Source: Solirubrobacter ginsenosidimutans
GTDB lineage: Bacteria > Actinomycetota > Thermoleophilia > Solirubrobacterales > Solirubrobacteraceae
Assembly (NCBI RefSeq): GCF_027587205.1
Contig: NZ_JAPDOD010000099.1
Span: 1 to 11,910 of the forward strand
Length of the DNA: 11,910 nucleotides
Reading direction: 5' to 3'
Notes under the pieces: generated by a model
Database searches by the model: none
Told to the model about the DNA's origin: nothing
Seen by the model: the letters and a program-made list of their open reading frames with translations, nothing else
Position numbers and translations under genes: made by a program
Shown here: positions 1-6,685 of the stretch, piece by piece
Position numbering within the stretch: the stretch's first letter is position 1
How the letters are laid out: each line of letters begins with the position of its first letter

Positions 1-1
1 C

Positions 2-751
2 ACGCCCGCCGCCCCTGGTCGCCCCGCCGCCCCGATCGGCCAGCCGGCCCGGCCGGTCGTCGCGCGGGCCGCGGCCCCCACGCGCCCCGTGGTCTCCCGC
101 TCCGCGGCGCCCGAGGACGACGACGATCTCGGCGCGGACTTCCCGGCGGGCGACGACCTCGAAGCGCTGCCCGACCTCGGGGCGCCGGGCGAGGGAGCGA
201 TCGCCCCCACCGCCGCCCGCGCGACGGTCAGCCGCACGCCCGCACCGCGCCTCGCCCGCACCACCACCGCCACCACACCCGCCTCCGACGGCGCGACCGC
301 GCTCGCACCCGCGGCACGACCGGTCGTCAGCCGCGTCGCCGCGGAGACCGCCCGCCCGCACCTGCAACTCGTCCGGACCGAGCCCACGCCCACGCCCACG
401 CCGGCCATCACCCCCGCGCAGCCGACGATCTCACGCGCCGCGGAGCGCGTCGCGGGCGCCACCGGCGGTGCGATCGAGCAGGGCGAGGGCGGGCTGAGCA
501 CGGTGCACTTCCCGCCGCCCGCCGAGATCTCCACGACCCATCAGCCCTACACGATCTCGCGTGAGCTGTCCGATCCGGCGCCGTCCGCGGCCTCGGTCGA
601 GCAGCACACGCCCGCGGAACACCCCGCCGACGACAGCAAGAGCGCCCAGATGGACCCCGAAGCCCTCTACGAGTACTTCCTGGACCGGTTCAAGCGCGAT
701 CTCCTGATCGAGCGCGAGCAACTCGGCCACCTACTCATCGACAACCCTTAG
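2..751 (+). CDS. CIS-associated low-complexity protein with repeated V/T-V/I-S-R motifs (5'-truncated by the window)
   Basis: The reading frame is open to the left edge, so the start lies outside the window; a GTG at 89 is in frame, but the same low-complexity composition continues upstream of it, so it is probably not the true start. About 220 visible residues are rich in Ala, Pro, Thr and Arg and probably disordered. A four-residue motif (VVAR, VVSR, TVSR, VVSR, TISR, TISR) recurs six times. The last 35 residues differ: a charged amphipathic helix with Y-E-Y-F-L-D-R-F-K-R-D-L-L-I-E-R-E-Q-L-G, which I recall as typical of hypothetical proteins just upstream of the tube gene in actinobacterial CIS loci. 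It ends 11 bases before the tube gene. No catalytic motif is seen. It could be an assembly, scaffold or docking factor; the function is unknown. Certain as a gene, uncertain in role. Confidence 0.8.
   Translation, partial: TPAAPGRPAAPIGQPARPVVARAAAPTRPVVSRSAAPEDDDDLGADFPAGDDLEALPDLGAPGEGAIAPTAARATVSRTPAPRLARTTTATTPASDGATALAPAARPVVSRVAAETARPHLQLVRTEPTPTPTPAITPAQPTISRAAERVAGATGGAIEQGEGGLSTVHFPPPAEISTTHQPYTISRELSDPAPSAASVEQHTPAEHPADDSKSAQMDPEALYEYFLDRFKRDLLIEREQLGHLLIDNP
56..562 (+). repeat. Six dispersed copies of a V/T-V/I-S/A-R tetrapeptide motif
   Basis: The motif copies start at bases 56 (VVAR), 89 (VVSR), 224 (TVSR), 323 (VVSR), 425 (TISR) and 551 (TISR), all in the same frame, with spacings of 33, 135, 99, 102 and 126 bases. 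The DNA of the copies differs (for example gtctcccgc, gtcagccgc, atctcacgc), so the conservation is at protein level and does not come from recent DNA duplication. Four copies are preceded closely by Pro or Arg-Pro. This pattern fits a multivalent short linear motif in a disordered chain. Confidence 0.6.
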
Positions 752-762
752 CGAGTCGCTGA

Positions 763-1224
763 ATGCCCTCACCCTCCTCCGCACAAAACGACAAGGTCAC
801 CCAAGCCTTCAACTTCGACGTGAAACTGCTCGGTCTGAATGTCCAGCTCGGCTTCTTCGCGGCGGTGACCGGGTTCTCGTCTCAGGTCGACGTGCTCGAG
901 TACCCCGAAGGGGGCCAGAACACGTTCGTGCACCGGCTCCCGACCCGGGTCAAGCAAGGGAATATCACCCTCAAGCGCGGCGTTGTCACGAGTGAGAAGG
1001 CGCTGCTCGACTGGTACCAGAAGACCGTCGTACAAGTCCAACCGGTGACCCTCCAGATCTCCCTTATGAACACTTCGCTTCAACCCGTGCGCGTCTGGAA
1101 CTTCGCGAACGCGTACCCGGTCAAGTGGACGAGCATCGACCTCACGGCCGCGTCGACGGAGATCGTCACCGAGCAACTCGAGGTCGCGCACACGGGCATG
1201 ACGGTCCAGGCGGTGGGGTCATGA
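763..1224 (+). CDS. Contractile injection system inner tube protein (T4 gp19 / Hcp-like)
   Basis: This 153-residue protein matches the T4 gp19-like tail tube family (Afp1/Afp5-like). It should stack as hexameric rings to form the inner tube inside the sheath. Support comes from its length (about 145-155 residues is usual) and from the beta-rich layout: an opening F-N-F-D-V strand (residues 17-21), the G-F-S-S-Q-V-D-V-L-E-Y-P-E-G-G loop, the H-R-L-P then G-N-I-T-L-K-R-G-V segment typical of the family, a W-Y-Q-K helix, and a closing strand ending E-L-E-V-A-H-T-G-M. The ATG follows the upstream stop by 11 bases with only a weak ribosome binding site. Its stop overlaps the next start as ATGA, implying translational coupling. 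Only one tube-type gene is seen; Afp-like clusters often have more than one, so others may lie upstream. Confidence 0.93.
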   Translation: MPSPSSAQNDKVTQAFNFDVKLLGLNVQLGFFAAVTGFSSQVDVLEYPEGGQNTFVHRLPTRVKQGNITLKRGVVTSEKALLDWYQKTVVQVQPVTLQISLMNTSLQPVRVWNFANAYPVKWTSIDLTAASTEIVTEQLEVAHTGMTVQAVGS

Positions 1225-1883
1225 GCGCTCCGGCGGCAGCGGCGAACTTCGTCAAGGCCAAGCTGATCATCGACGGCGGCACGACGCTCGACTGCTACTT
1301 CAACCCGACCGAGTACTCGCTGACCAAGAGCAACGAGTGGAAGTACAAGCCGGTCACGGGCACGTCCTTCACGGAGCCGGAGTTCGGCGGCGGCCAGCCG
1401 CGGCAGATGGAGCTCAGCCTGCTGTTCGACCAGAGCTTCCCGCCGTACAAGATGACCGTGCGCGAGTCCACGGCCGCGCTGCTGGACGCGATGGAGGTGC
1501 CGAGCGGCCAGTCCGGCGGCACGCCCACCGCGGTCCCGCCGTTCGTGACGTTCCAGTGGGGCACGCTGATCTTCAAGGGCGCGATGACGAGCCTCACGTG
1601 CGCGTACAAGCTCTTCCGCCCGGACGGCGAGCCGATCCGCGCCGACGTCAAGCTCACGCTCAAGCAGGCGGCCGAGACCGTCAAGGGCCAGAACCCGACC
1701 ACGCGCGCGCAGGCCGGCTTCGGCACCCACCGCGTCAAGGACGGCGACACGCTGCCCTCGATCTCCTACCGCGCCTACGGTGACGCCACGCGCTGGCGGC
1801 TGATCGCGGAGGCCAACGGCGTCGACAACCCGCTGCACCTGCGCCGCGGCAGCTCACTCGCGCTTCCGGCGCTGGAGAACTGA
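1221..1883 (+). CDS. LysM-domain tube/baseplate adaptor protein (Afp7-like, CIS tube family)
   Basis: A 220-residue protein of the Afp7/gp53-like family that joins the tube and spike to the baseplate in contractile systems. The N-terminal two thirds has the characteristic opening (K-A-K-L-I-I-D-G, then C-Y-F-N-P-T-E-Y-S-L-T-K-S-N-E-W), followed by M-E-L-S-L-L-F-D. A LysM-like module covers about residues 170-216 (H-R-V-K-D-G-D-T-L, then W-R-L-I-A-E-A-N-G-V, then G-S-S-L-A-L-P). In phage baseplates such LysM folds mediate assembly and need not bind peptidoglycan. The ATG at 1221 is chosen over an upstream in-frame ATG at 1125: it overlaps the tube stop as ATGA, the family-typical sequence begins after it, and the earlier start would run about 100 bases into the tube gene. 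The stop overlaps the next start as TGATG. Confidence 0.92.
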   Translation: MSAPAAAANFVKAKLIIDGGTTLDCYFNPTEYSLTKSNEWKYKPVTGTSFTEPEFGGGQPRQMELSLLFDQSFPPYKMTVRESTAALLDAMEVPSGQSGGTPTAVPPFVTFQWGTLIFKGAMTSLTCAYKLFRPDGEPIRADVKLTLKQAAETVKGQNPTTRAQAGFGTHRVKDGDTLPSISYRAYGDATRWRLIAEANGVDNPLHLRRGSSLALPALEN

Positions 1884-3580
1884 TGGCACCGGCAGCACAG
1901 GCCGAACAGCACGTCGCGGGACTCGAGATCAAGGTCGCCGGCGCGGCCCTGGAACCCCGCTGGCGCAACTCGATGATCGAGATGAAGGTCGTCGACAGCC
2001 TCACCTTGCCCGACATGGCGCTGGTGCGCCTCAAGGATCCGACGGGCGACGCGATCGACAGCCACCCGCTGCAACTCGGCAAGGACCTCGAGATCAAGGC
2101 GTCGGCCACCGGCGAGCGGGCCACGACGTCGATCTTCAAGGGCCAGATCGCGGCCGTCGAGCCCGAGTTCGGCGCCCAGGGCGTCGTCATCTCGATCCGC
2201 GCCTACGACAAGGCGCACAAGCTCAACCGCCAGCGCAAGACGCGCACGTTCCAGCAGATGTCGGCCTCGGACATGATCCGCAAGATCGCGGGCGACTCGG
2301 GGCTTTCGGCGCAGGTCACGGCGACGAGCGTCGTCCACGAGTTCTTCCAGCAGAGCAACGAGACCGACTGGGACTTCGCCTGGCGCCTCGCGTTGATGCA
2401 CGACTACGAGGTCGTCGTCGACGACACGAAGCTGCAGTTCCGGCCGGCCAACAAGGGCGACGGAGGAGCGCCGGTCACGCTGACCTACCAGGACACGATG
2501 ATCTCCTTCCGGCCGCGCATGAGCGGCGTCCAGCAGCCGAAGACGGTCAACATCCGCGCCTGGGACCCGAAGGGCAAGAAGGTCATCACGGGCACCTCGG
2601 CCAGCGGCACGACGACGTCCAAGGCGGGTGTCGAGCGGTCGAAGGTCTCCAACGACCTCGGCGGCGGCACGACCGCGATCGCCGACCGCGTCGCCGCCAA
2701 CAACGGCGAGGCCAACGCGCTGGCCAAGTCCACGCTGGACCGCATGAGCGACGCTTTCTATGAGGCCGACGGCGTCGCGTTCGGCAACCCCAAGATCACG
2801 GCCGGCTGCAAGGTCAAGGTCGCCGGGGTGGGCCAGCAGTTCTCCGGCACCTACACCGTCACGAGCTCCACGCACACCTACCGCGGCGCGACCGGCTATC
2901 AGACCTCCTTCCAGATCTCCGGCCGCTCGAGTCGCACGCTGCTGGAGCTGATGCGCCCGCCGCAGGAGCGCGACTGGTCGGCCTCGCTGGTGGTCGGCAT
3001 GGTGACCAACAACAACGACCCGGACCAGATGGGGCGGGTGCGGGTCAAGTATCCGAGCCTCAGCGACACCGAGGAATCGGCGTGGGCGCGGATCGCGACG
3101 CCCAGCGCGGGCAACGCGCGCGGCCTGCTGATGCTCCCGCAGGTCGACGAGGAGGTCATCGTCGGCTTCGAGCACGGGGACACGCGCCGGCCGATCGTCG
3201 TCGGCTCGCTCTTCAACGGCCGCGACAAGCCTGGCGCGGACCTGATGCAGAACCGCGACGGCTCGTTCGCGCTGCTCTCGAACGAGAAGATCCACCAGCA
3301 CTCCAAGAAGGACTTCGAGATCAAGTCCGACCAGAACATGGTGGTCACGATCCAGAAGGACGAGACGCACAAGATCTCCGGCAACTACAAGAACGAGGCG
3401 ACCGGCAATGGCAACCTCAAGGCCCAGCAGTACGTGGTCGAGGCCGGATCGAGCATGACCGTCAAAGGCGTCTCGGTGACCGTCGAAGCCTCTGCATCCC
3501 TGACCCTCAAGGGCGCTACGGTGGACATCCAGGGCTCCGGCCCGGTGAACATCAAGGGCGCCATCATCAACATTGGTTAG
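1883..3580 (+). CDS. Spike protein, VgrG/gp27-gp5 type (Afp8-like)
   Basis: A 565-residue trimeric spike that should cap the tube and pierce the target membrane. Residues 1 to about 360 form the gp27/phage late-control-D-like hub, including H-E-F-F-Q-Q-S-N-E-T-D-W-D-F-A-W-R-L-A, the classic VgrG signature for this region. Residues 368 to about 455 form the gp5-like OB fold: V-V-G-M-V-T, D-P-D-Q-M-G-R-V-R-V-K-Y-P, A-R-I-A-T-P, L-P-Q-V-D-E-E-V-I-V-G-F-E-H-G and P-I-V-V-G-S-L-F-N-G. The remaining roughly 105 residues have the alternating short-strand pattern of a triple-stranded beta-helix needle and end in I-N-I-G. No extra C-terminal toxin or PAAR domain is fused, so a separate PAAR tip is expected. 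GGAG at 1874-1877 lies five bases before the ATG. Confidence 0.95.
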   Translation: MAPAAQAEQHVAGLEIKVAGAALEPRWRNSMIEMKVVDSLTLPDMALVRLKDPTGDAIDSHPLQLGKDLEIKASATGERATTSIFKGQIAAVEPEFGAQGVVISIRAYDKAHKLNRQRKTRTFQQMSASDMIRKIAGDSGLSAQVTATSVVHEFFQQSNETDWDFAWRLALMHDYEVVVDDTKLQFRPANKGDGGAPVTLTYQDTMISFRPRMSGVQQPKTVNIRAWDPKGKKVITGTSASGTTTSKAGVERSKVSNDLGGGTTAIADRVAANNGEANALAKSTLDRMSDAFYEADGVAFGNPKITAGCKVKVAGVGQQFSGTYTVTSSTHTYRGATGYQTSFQISGRSSRTLLELMRPPQERDWSASLVVGMVTNNNDPDQMGRVRVKYPSLSDTEESAWARIATPSAGNARGLLMLPQVDEEVIVGFEHGDTRRPIVVGSLFNGRDKPGADLMQNRDGSFALLSNEKIHQHSKKDFEIKSDQNMVVTIQKDETHKISGNYKNEATGNGNLKAQQYVVEAGSSMTVKGVSVTVEASASLTLKGATVDIQGSGPVNIKGAIINIG

Positions 3581-3589
3581 AGTCGGCTC

Positions 3590-3991
3590 GTGACGGAGAT
3601 CATCGGATCCGGCCTCGCGTTCCCCCTCCAGGTCGACCGCCGCGGCGGAATCGCCCTGGCGCGCGACGAGCAGGACATCGACCAGGCGATCCAGCTCATC
3701 CTCGGTACCGCTCCCGGTGAACGCCCCATGCGCCCGGAGTTCGGGTGCGGCGTCCACGATTTCGTGTTCGACTCCATCGACGCCAACACCGTCGGCCGCA
3801 TGGAGGACGCGATCCGCACGGCGCTGGAGCGCTGGGAACCGCGCATCGAGGTCCAGAGCGTGGACTTCGACCTGACGCAGTCCGGCAGCGGGCTGCTGAC
3901 CATCGACATCGGCTTCAAGGTGCGCGCGACCAACACCGAGCGCAACCTCGTCTACCCGTTCTACGTGATCCCGGCGGAGGAAATGGAGTGA
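3590..3991 (+). CDS. Baseplate wedge protein, gp25/GPW family (Afp9-like)
   Basis: A 133-residue gp25-like protein, the wedge component from which sheath assembly starts and which contacts the J-type wedge protein. Family features are visible: G-L-A-F-P-L near the N-terminus, a helix D-E-Q-D-I-D-Q-A-I-Q-L-I-L-G-T, then the strongly conserved P-G-E-R-P-M-R-P-E-F-G-C-G-V-H-D-F-V-F, and a second helical stretch ending A-L-E-R-W-E-P-R-I. The length is normal for the family. The GTG start lies nine bases after the spike stop; no good in-frame ATG occurs before the conserved core. The end overlaps the J gene start, so the two wedge subunits are translationally coupled. Confidence 0.94.
   Translation: MTEIIGSGLAFPLQVDRRGGIALARDEQDIDQAIQLILGTAPGERPMRPEFGCGVHDFVFDSIDANTVGRMEDAIRTALERWEPRIEVQSVDFDLTQSGSGLLTIDIGFKVRATNTERNLVYPFYVIPAEEME
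3976..3980 (+). promoter_or_regulatory. Ribosome binding site GGAGG setting the start of the baseplate J gene
   Basis: GGAGG lies seven bases upstream of the GTG at 3988 and inside the end of the gp25-like gene. It supports 3988 as the start and argues against the longer open frame that reaches back to 3745. Confidence 0.7.
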
Positions 3992-5982
3992 GGCTCCCAG
4001 AGATCCAGCTCGACGATCGCCGGTTCCAAGAGCTCGTCTCGGAGGCCCGCACGCGGATCTCGCGCGCCTGCCCGGAGTGGACCGAGCACAACGTCTCAGA
4101 CCCCGGCATCACGCTGATCGAGCTGTTCGCGTGGATGACGGAGATGACGATCTACCGGCTCAACCGCGTGCCGGACAAGCTGCACGTGACGCTGCTGGAC
4201 CTGCTCGGCATCCGCCTCGACGGTCCCAGCGCGGCGACCACGAGCCTGCGCTTCAAGCTCGCCGACAAGCCGATCGAGCCGATCCTGATCGGCGGCGGCA
4301 TCACCGAGGTCGGCACGCCGCGCACCGCGCACGACGAGTCGGTGATCTTCCAGGTCGACGAGGACTTCACGATCCCCGCGATGAGCCCCGCGGCCTACGT
4401 GCTGCAGCGCCACGGCCAGGTCAAGGACGTCGGGATCGCCGAGGGCGAGGCCCGCCCCACCGGCTCCGACCAGCTCGCGTTCGGCAGCCCGCCGCAGGTG
4501 GGCGACGCGCTCTATCTCGGCTTCGAGGAGCCGCTGGACCGCCTGATCGTGCAGATCGAGGTCGACGCCTCGATGGCCCGTGGCGCCGGCGTCAACCCCG
4601 AGGACCCGCCGCTGCGCTGGGAGGTCTCCCAGGCCGACGGCCAGTGGGCGCCCGCCGCGGTGCTCGAGGACCTCACCGGTGGCTTCAACTACGGCTCCGG
4701 CACCGTCGAGCTCGAGCTGCCCCCGCGGTCGGTCGTCGCCCCGCTCGGCGGGCACCGGCTGCACTGGCTGCGCTGCCGGATCGCGGAGACCAGCGTCAGC
4801 GGCCGTGCCGGCGCGACGTACTCCCACGCGCCCGAGATCTACTCGATCAGCGCCGCCCCGATGGGCGCGCGGCTGCCCTCGACGCACGCCGCCCGCGTGG
4901 ACCGCGAGGTCCTGGGCGTCAGCGACGGCACGCCCGGCCAGAACTTCCCGCTGCGCAACCAGCCGGTGCTCAAGTTGGGCGCCGGCGAGCTGCTCGAGGT
5001 CCAGGACCCCGAGTCCGGCGACTGGTCGCGCTGGGAGGGACGCCCGGACTTCGTCGGCTCAACGCAGTTCGATCGCCACTTCGTGCTCGACCTGGTCAGC
5101 GGCGAGGTCGAGCTCGGCCCGGCGATCCGCGAGACCCACGGCGGCTGGACGCAGTACGGCGCGGTCCCGCCCAAGGGCGCGGTACTGCGCTTCACGAGCT
5201 ACCGCCACGGCGGCGGCCGCGAGGGCAACGTGACGGCCAACACGCTGAGCGTGCTCAAGAGCACGATCGCGGGCATCGACACGGTGACCAATCCGGACGC
5301 CGCGGTCGGCGGCGTCGACGCCGAGATCATCACCCACGCCCGCCAGCGCGCGTCGATGGAGATCCGCTCGCGCTATCGCGCGGTCACGGCCGAGGACTTC
5401 GAGTTCATGGCCGGCGAGGCCAGCCCGCGCGTCGCCCGCGCGGTCTGCATCCCGCCCCGCGACGGCGCCGCGGTGCCGCTGCATCTCGTCCCGCGCATCT
5501 ACCCGGCCGACCGCCGGCTGGACTTCGCCGAGCTGATGCCGGAGGAAGCCCTGCTGACCGAGGTCGCCGAGTACCTCGACGACCGCCGGCTGATCGGGAC
5601 GACGGTCGAGCTCAAGCCGTGCCGCTACCGCGGGCTGAGCGTGGTCGTCAACCTCCAGGCGCGCCCGCTGGCCGACACCGCGCGCGTCGAGGAGGACGTC
5701 GCGCACGCGCTCTACACGTACCTGAATCCGCTGGTGGGCGGCAACCCGACCGGCCCGGGCGCGGGCTGGCCGTTCGGTCGTGCCCTCAATCAGGGTGAGC
5801 TCTACGGCGTGGTGCATGCGGTCGACGGCGTCGAGTTCGTGCGCATCCTGCGCCTGTACGAGACCAACCTCGAGACCGGCGAGCAGTCGGCGAAGCCGGC
5901 CGGCACCCACATCGTCCTCGAGCCCGACGAGCTGATGGCGAGCGGCCTGCACATCGTCAAGGCCACGCACCGCGAGGACTGA
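3988..5982 (+). CDS. Baseplate J-type wedge protein (putative baseplate assembly protein, Afp11-like)
   Basis: A 664-residue protein of the 'putative baseplate assembly protein' family related to phage P2 gpJ and T4 gp6. It forms the wedge ring that changes shape to trigger sheath contraction. The N-terminus carries the family signature N-V-S-D-P-G-I-T-L-I-E-L-F-A-W-M-T-E-M (about residues 35-53) followed by Y-R-L-N-R-V-P. The centre is a long beta-rich region. The C-terminal third has the J core, including the T-A-E-D-F-E-F-M-A stretch and a final G-V-V-H-A-V-D-G-V-E-F-V. GTG 3988 overlaps the upstream stop by four bases and has a good ribosome binding site, so I reject the longer frame from 3745. 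Many related clusters carry two J-like genes; only this one is present here. Confidence 0.93.
   Translation: MRLPEIQLDDRRFQELVSEARTRISRACPEWTEHNVSDPGITLIELFAWMTEMTIYRLNRVPDKLHVTLLDLLGIRLDGPSAATTSLRFKLADKPIEPILIGGGITEVGTPRTAHDESVIFQVDEDFTIPAMSPAAYVLQRHGQVKDVGIAEGEARPTGSDQLAFGSPPQVGDALYLGFEEPLDRLIVQIEVDASMARGAGVNPEDPPLRWEVSQADGQWAPAAVLEDLTGGFNYGSGTVELELPPRSVVAPLGGHRLHWLRCRIAETSVSGRAGATYSHAPEIYSISAAPMGARLPSTHAARVDREVLGVSDGTPGQNFPLRNQPVLKLGAGELLEVQDPESGDWSRWEGRPDFVGSTQFDRHFVLDLVSGEVELGPAIRETHGGWTQYGAVPPKGAVLRFTSYRHGGGREGNVTANTLSVLKSTIAGIDTVTNPDAAVGGVDAEIITHARQRASMEIRSRYRAVTAEDFEFMAGEASPRVARAVCIPPRDGAAVPLHLVPRIYPADRRLDFAELMPEEALLTEVAEYLDDRRLIGTTVELKPCRYRGLSVVVNLQARPLADTARVEEDVAHALYTYLNPLVGGNPTGPGAGWPFGRALNQGELYGVVHAVDGVEFVRILRLYETNLETGEQSAKPAGTHIVLEPDELMASGLHIVKATHRED
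5974..5977 (+). promoter_or_regulatory. Possible ribosome binding site GAGG for the tail protein I gene
   Basis: GAGG lies inside the end of the J gene, 12 bases before the TTG at 5990. The spacing is long and the match short, so it gives only modest support for the TTG start. Confidence 0.35.
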
Positions 5983-5989
5983 ACGAGCT

Positions 5990-6685
5990 TTGGCAGAGCA
6001 GTACAAGCCTGAGGATCCGAGCGGGAACGGCCACGCCGCGGGGGACGCGTCGGCCAACGGCCACGCCACCAACGGCACCGGCTCCTTCCGGGGGCCGGGC
6101 TTCGGCACGCTGATGATCCAGATGGCCTCCGGGCCGATCGAGACGCCTCCGGTCGCGTCGACCCGCGCGTATCTGCGCAACGGGTTGCCCGCTCTTTACC
6201 AAGATGGCGATTTCGGCATGCGCTTCGTGGGCGCGCTCGAGGAGCTCCTGGACCCGATCGTCGCGGTCCTCGACGGCCTCAACTACCACTTCGATCCCAA
6301 CTTCGCCCCGCCCGACATCCTCGAGCTGCTCGCGGCATGGTTGGGTGTGGACCTCGACGAGACGCAGAACATCAAGCACCAGCGCGAGATGGTCATGCGG
6401 TCCGCGGAGCTCTCGCGCAAGCGCGGAACGGTCAAGGGCATGGAGTTGGCGTTGAGGCTCCACTTCCCCGAGGTGCCGATGCGCATCGAGGACAACGGCG
6501 GCGTGATCTGGCATGGGCGGCCGGGCCCGAAGGAGAAGCCGTCGTCGAGCTTCATCGTCTACTGCGACATCCCGGTCGACGAGACCGTGCAGGCCGCGAT
6601 CGCGCGGTGCATCGAGCAATACAAGCCGGTGCACAGCACGTATCGCCTGCGCGTGAAGGCAGCGAAGAAGAAGGTTGAGACATGA
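5990..6685 (+). CDS. Phage tail protein I-like baseplate protein
   Basis: A protein of up to 231 residues, matching the tail protein I family (P2 gpI-like) found in CIS baseplates next to J. The conserved part begins around residue 58 (R-A-Y-L-R-N-G-L-P-A-L-Y-Q) and includes L-L-D-P-I-V-A-V-L-D, a P-P-D-I-L-E-L-L-A-A-W-L-G-V-D-L-D motif and R-S-A-E-L-S-R-K-R-G-T-V-K-G-M-E-L-A-L-R, all typical. The TTG start is the least certain in the operon. The first 55 residues are low-complexity, with N-G-H-A twice, and the next in-frame ATG (6112) is still upstream of the conserved core. Upstream, the frame is limited by close packing against the J stop, seven bases away. The stop overlaps the next gene as ATGA. 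Confidence 0.88.
   Translation: MAEQYKPEDPSGNGHAAGDASANGHATNGTGSFRGPGFGTLMIQMASGPIETPPVASTRAYLRNGLPALYQDGDFGMRFVGALEELLDPIVAVLDGLNYHFDPNFAPPDILELLAAWLGVDLDETQNIKHQREMVMRSAELSRKRGTVKGMELALRLHFPEVPMRIEDNGGVIWHGRPGPKEKPSSSFIVYCDIPVDETVQAAIARCIEQYKPVHSTYRLRVKAAKKKVET

Noticed and set aside
383..400. A short tandem repeat of cccacg, three copies.
   Set aside because: It encodes a Thr-Pro run in a disordered protein and is too short to be more than codon-level low complexity.
1125..1220. An upstream start for the LysM adaptor gene.
   Set aside because: It would overlap the tube gene by about 100 bases and add a His/Arg/Gly-rich tail unlike the family; ATG 1221 forms an ATGA overlap and precedes the conserved sequence.
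1775..3757. A 660-residue open frame on the minus strand opposite the spike gene.
   Set aside because: It is a mirror of GC-rich third positions. Its translation is dominated by Arg, Asp, Val and Leu with no recognisable family, while the + strand holds a clear VgrG protein.
3745..3987. A longer J gene starting inside the gp25 gene.
   Set aside because: The extra 81 residues are Arg-rich frame-shifted gp25 sequence; GTG 3988 has GGAGG at the right distance.
4077..5798. A 573-residue open frame on the + strand in another frame inside the J gene.
   Set aside because: The translation is almost entirely Arg, Ala, Gly and Pro, typical of frame-shifted high-GC coding sequence.
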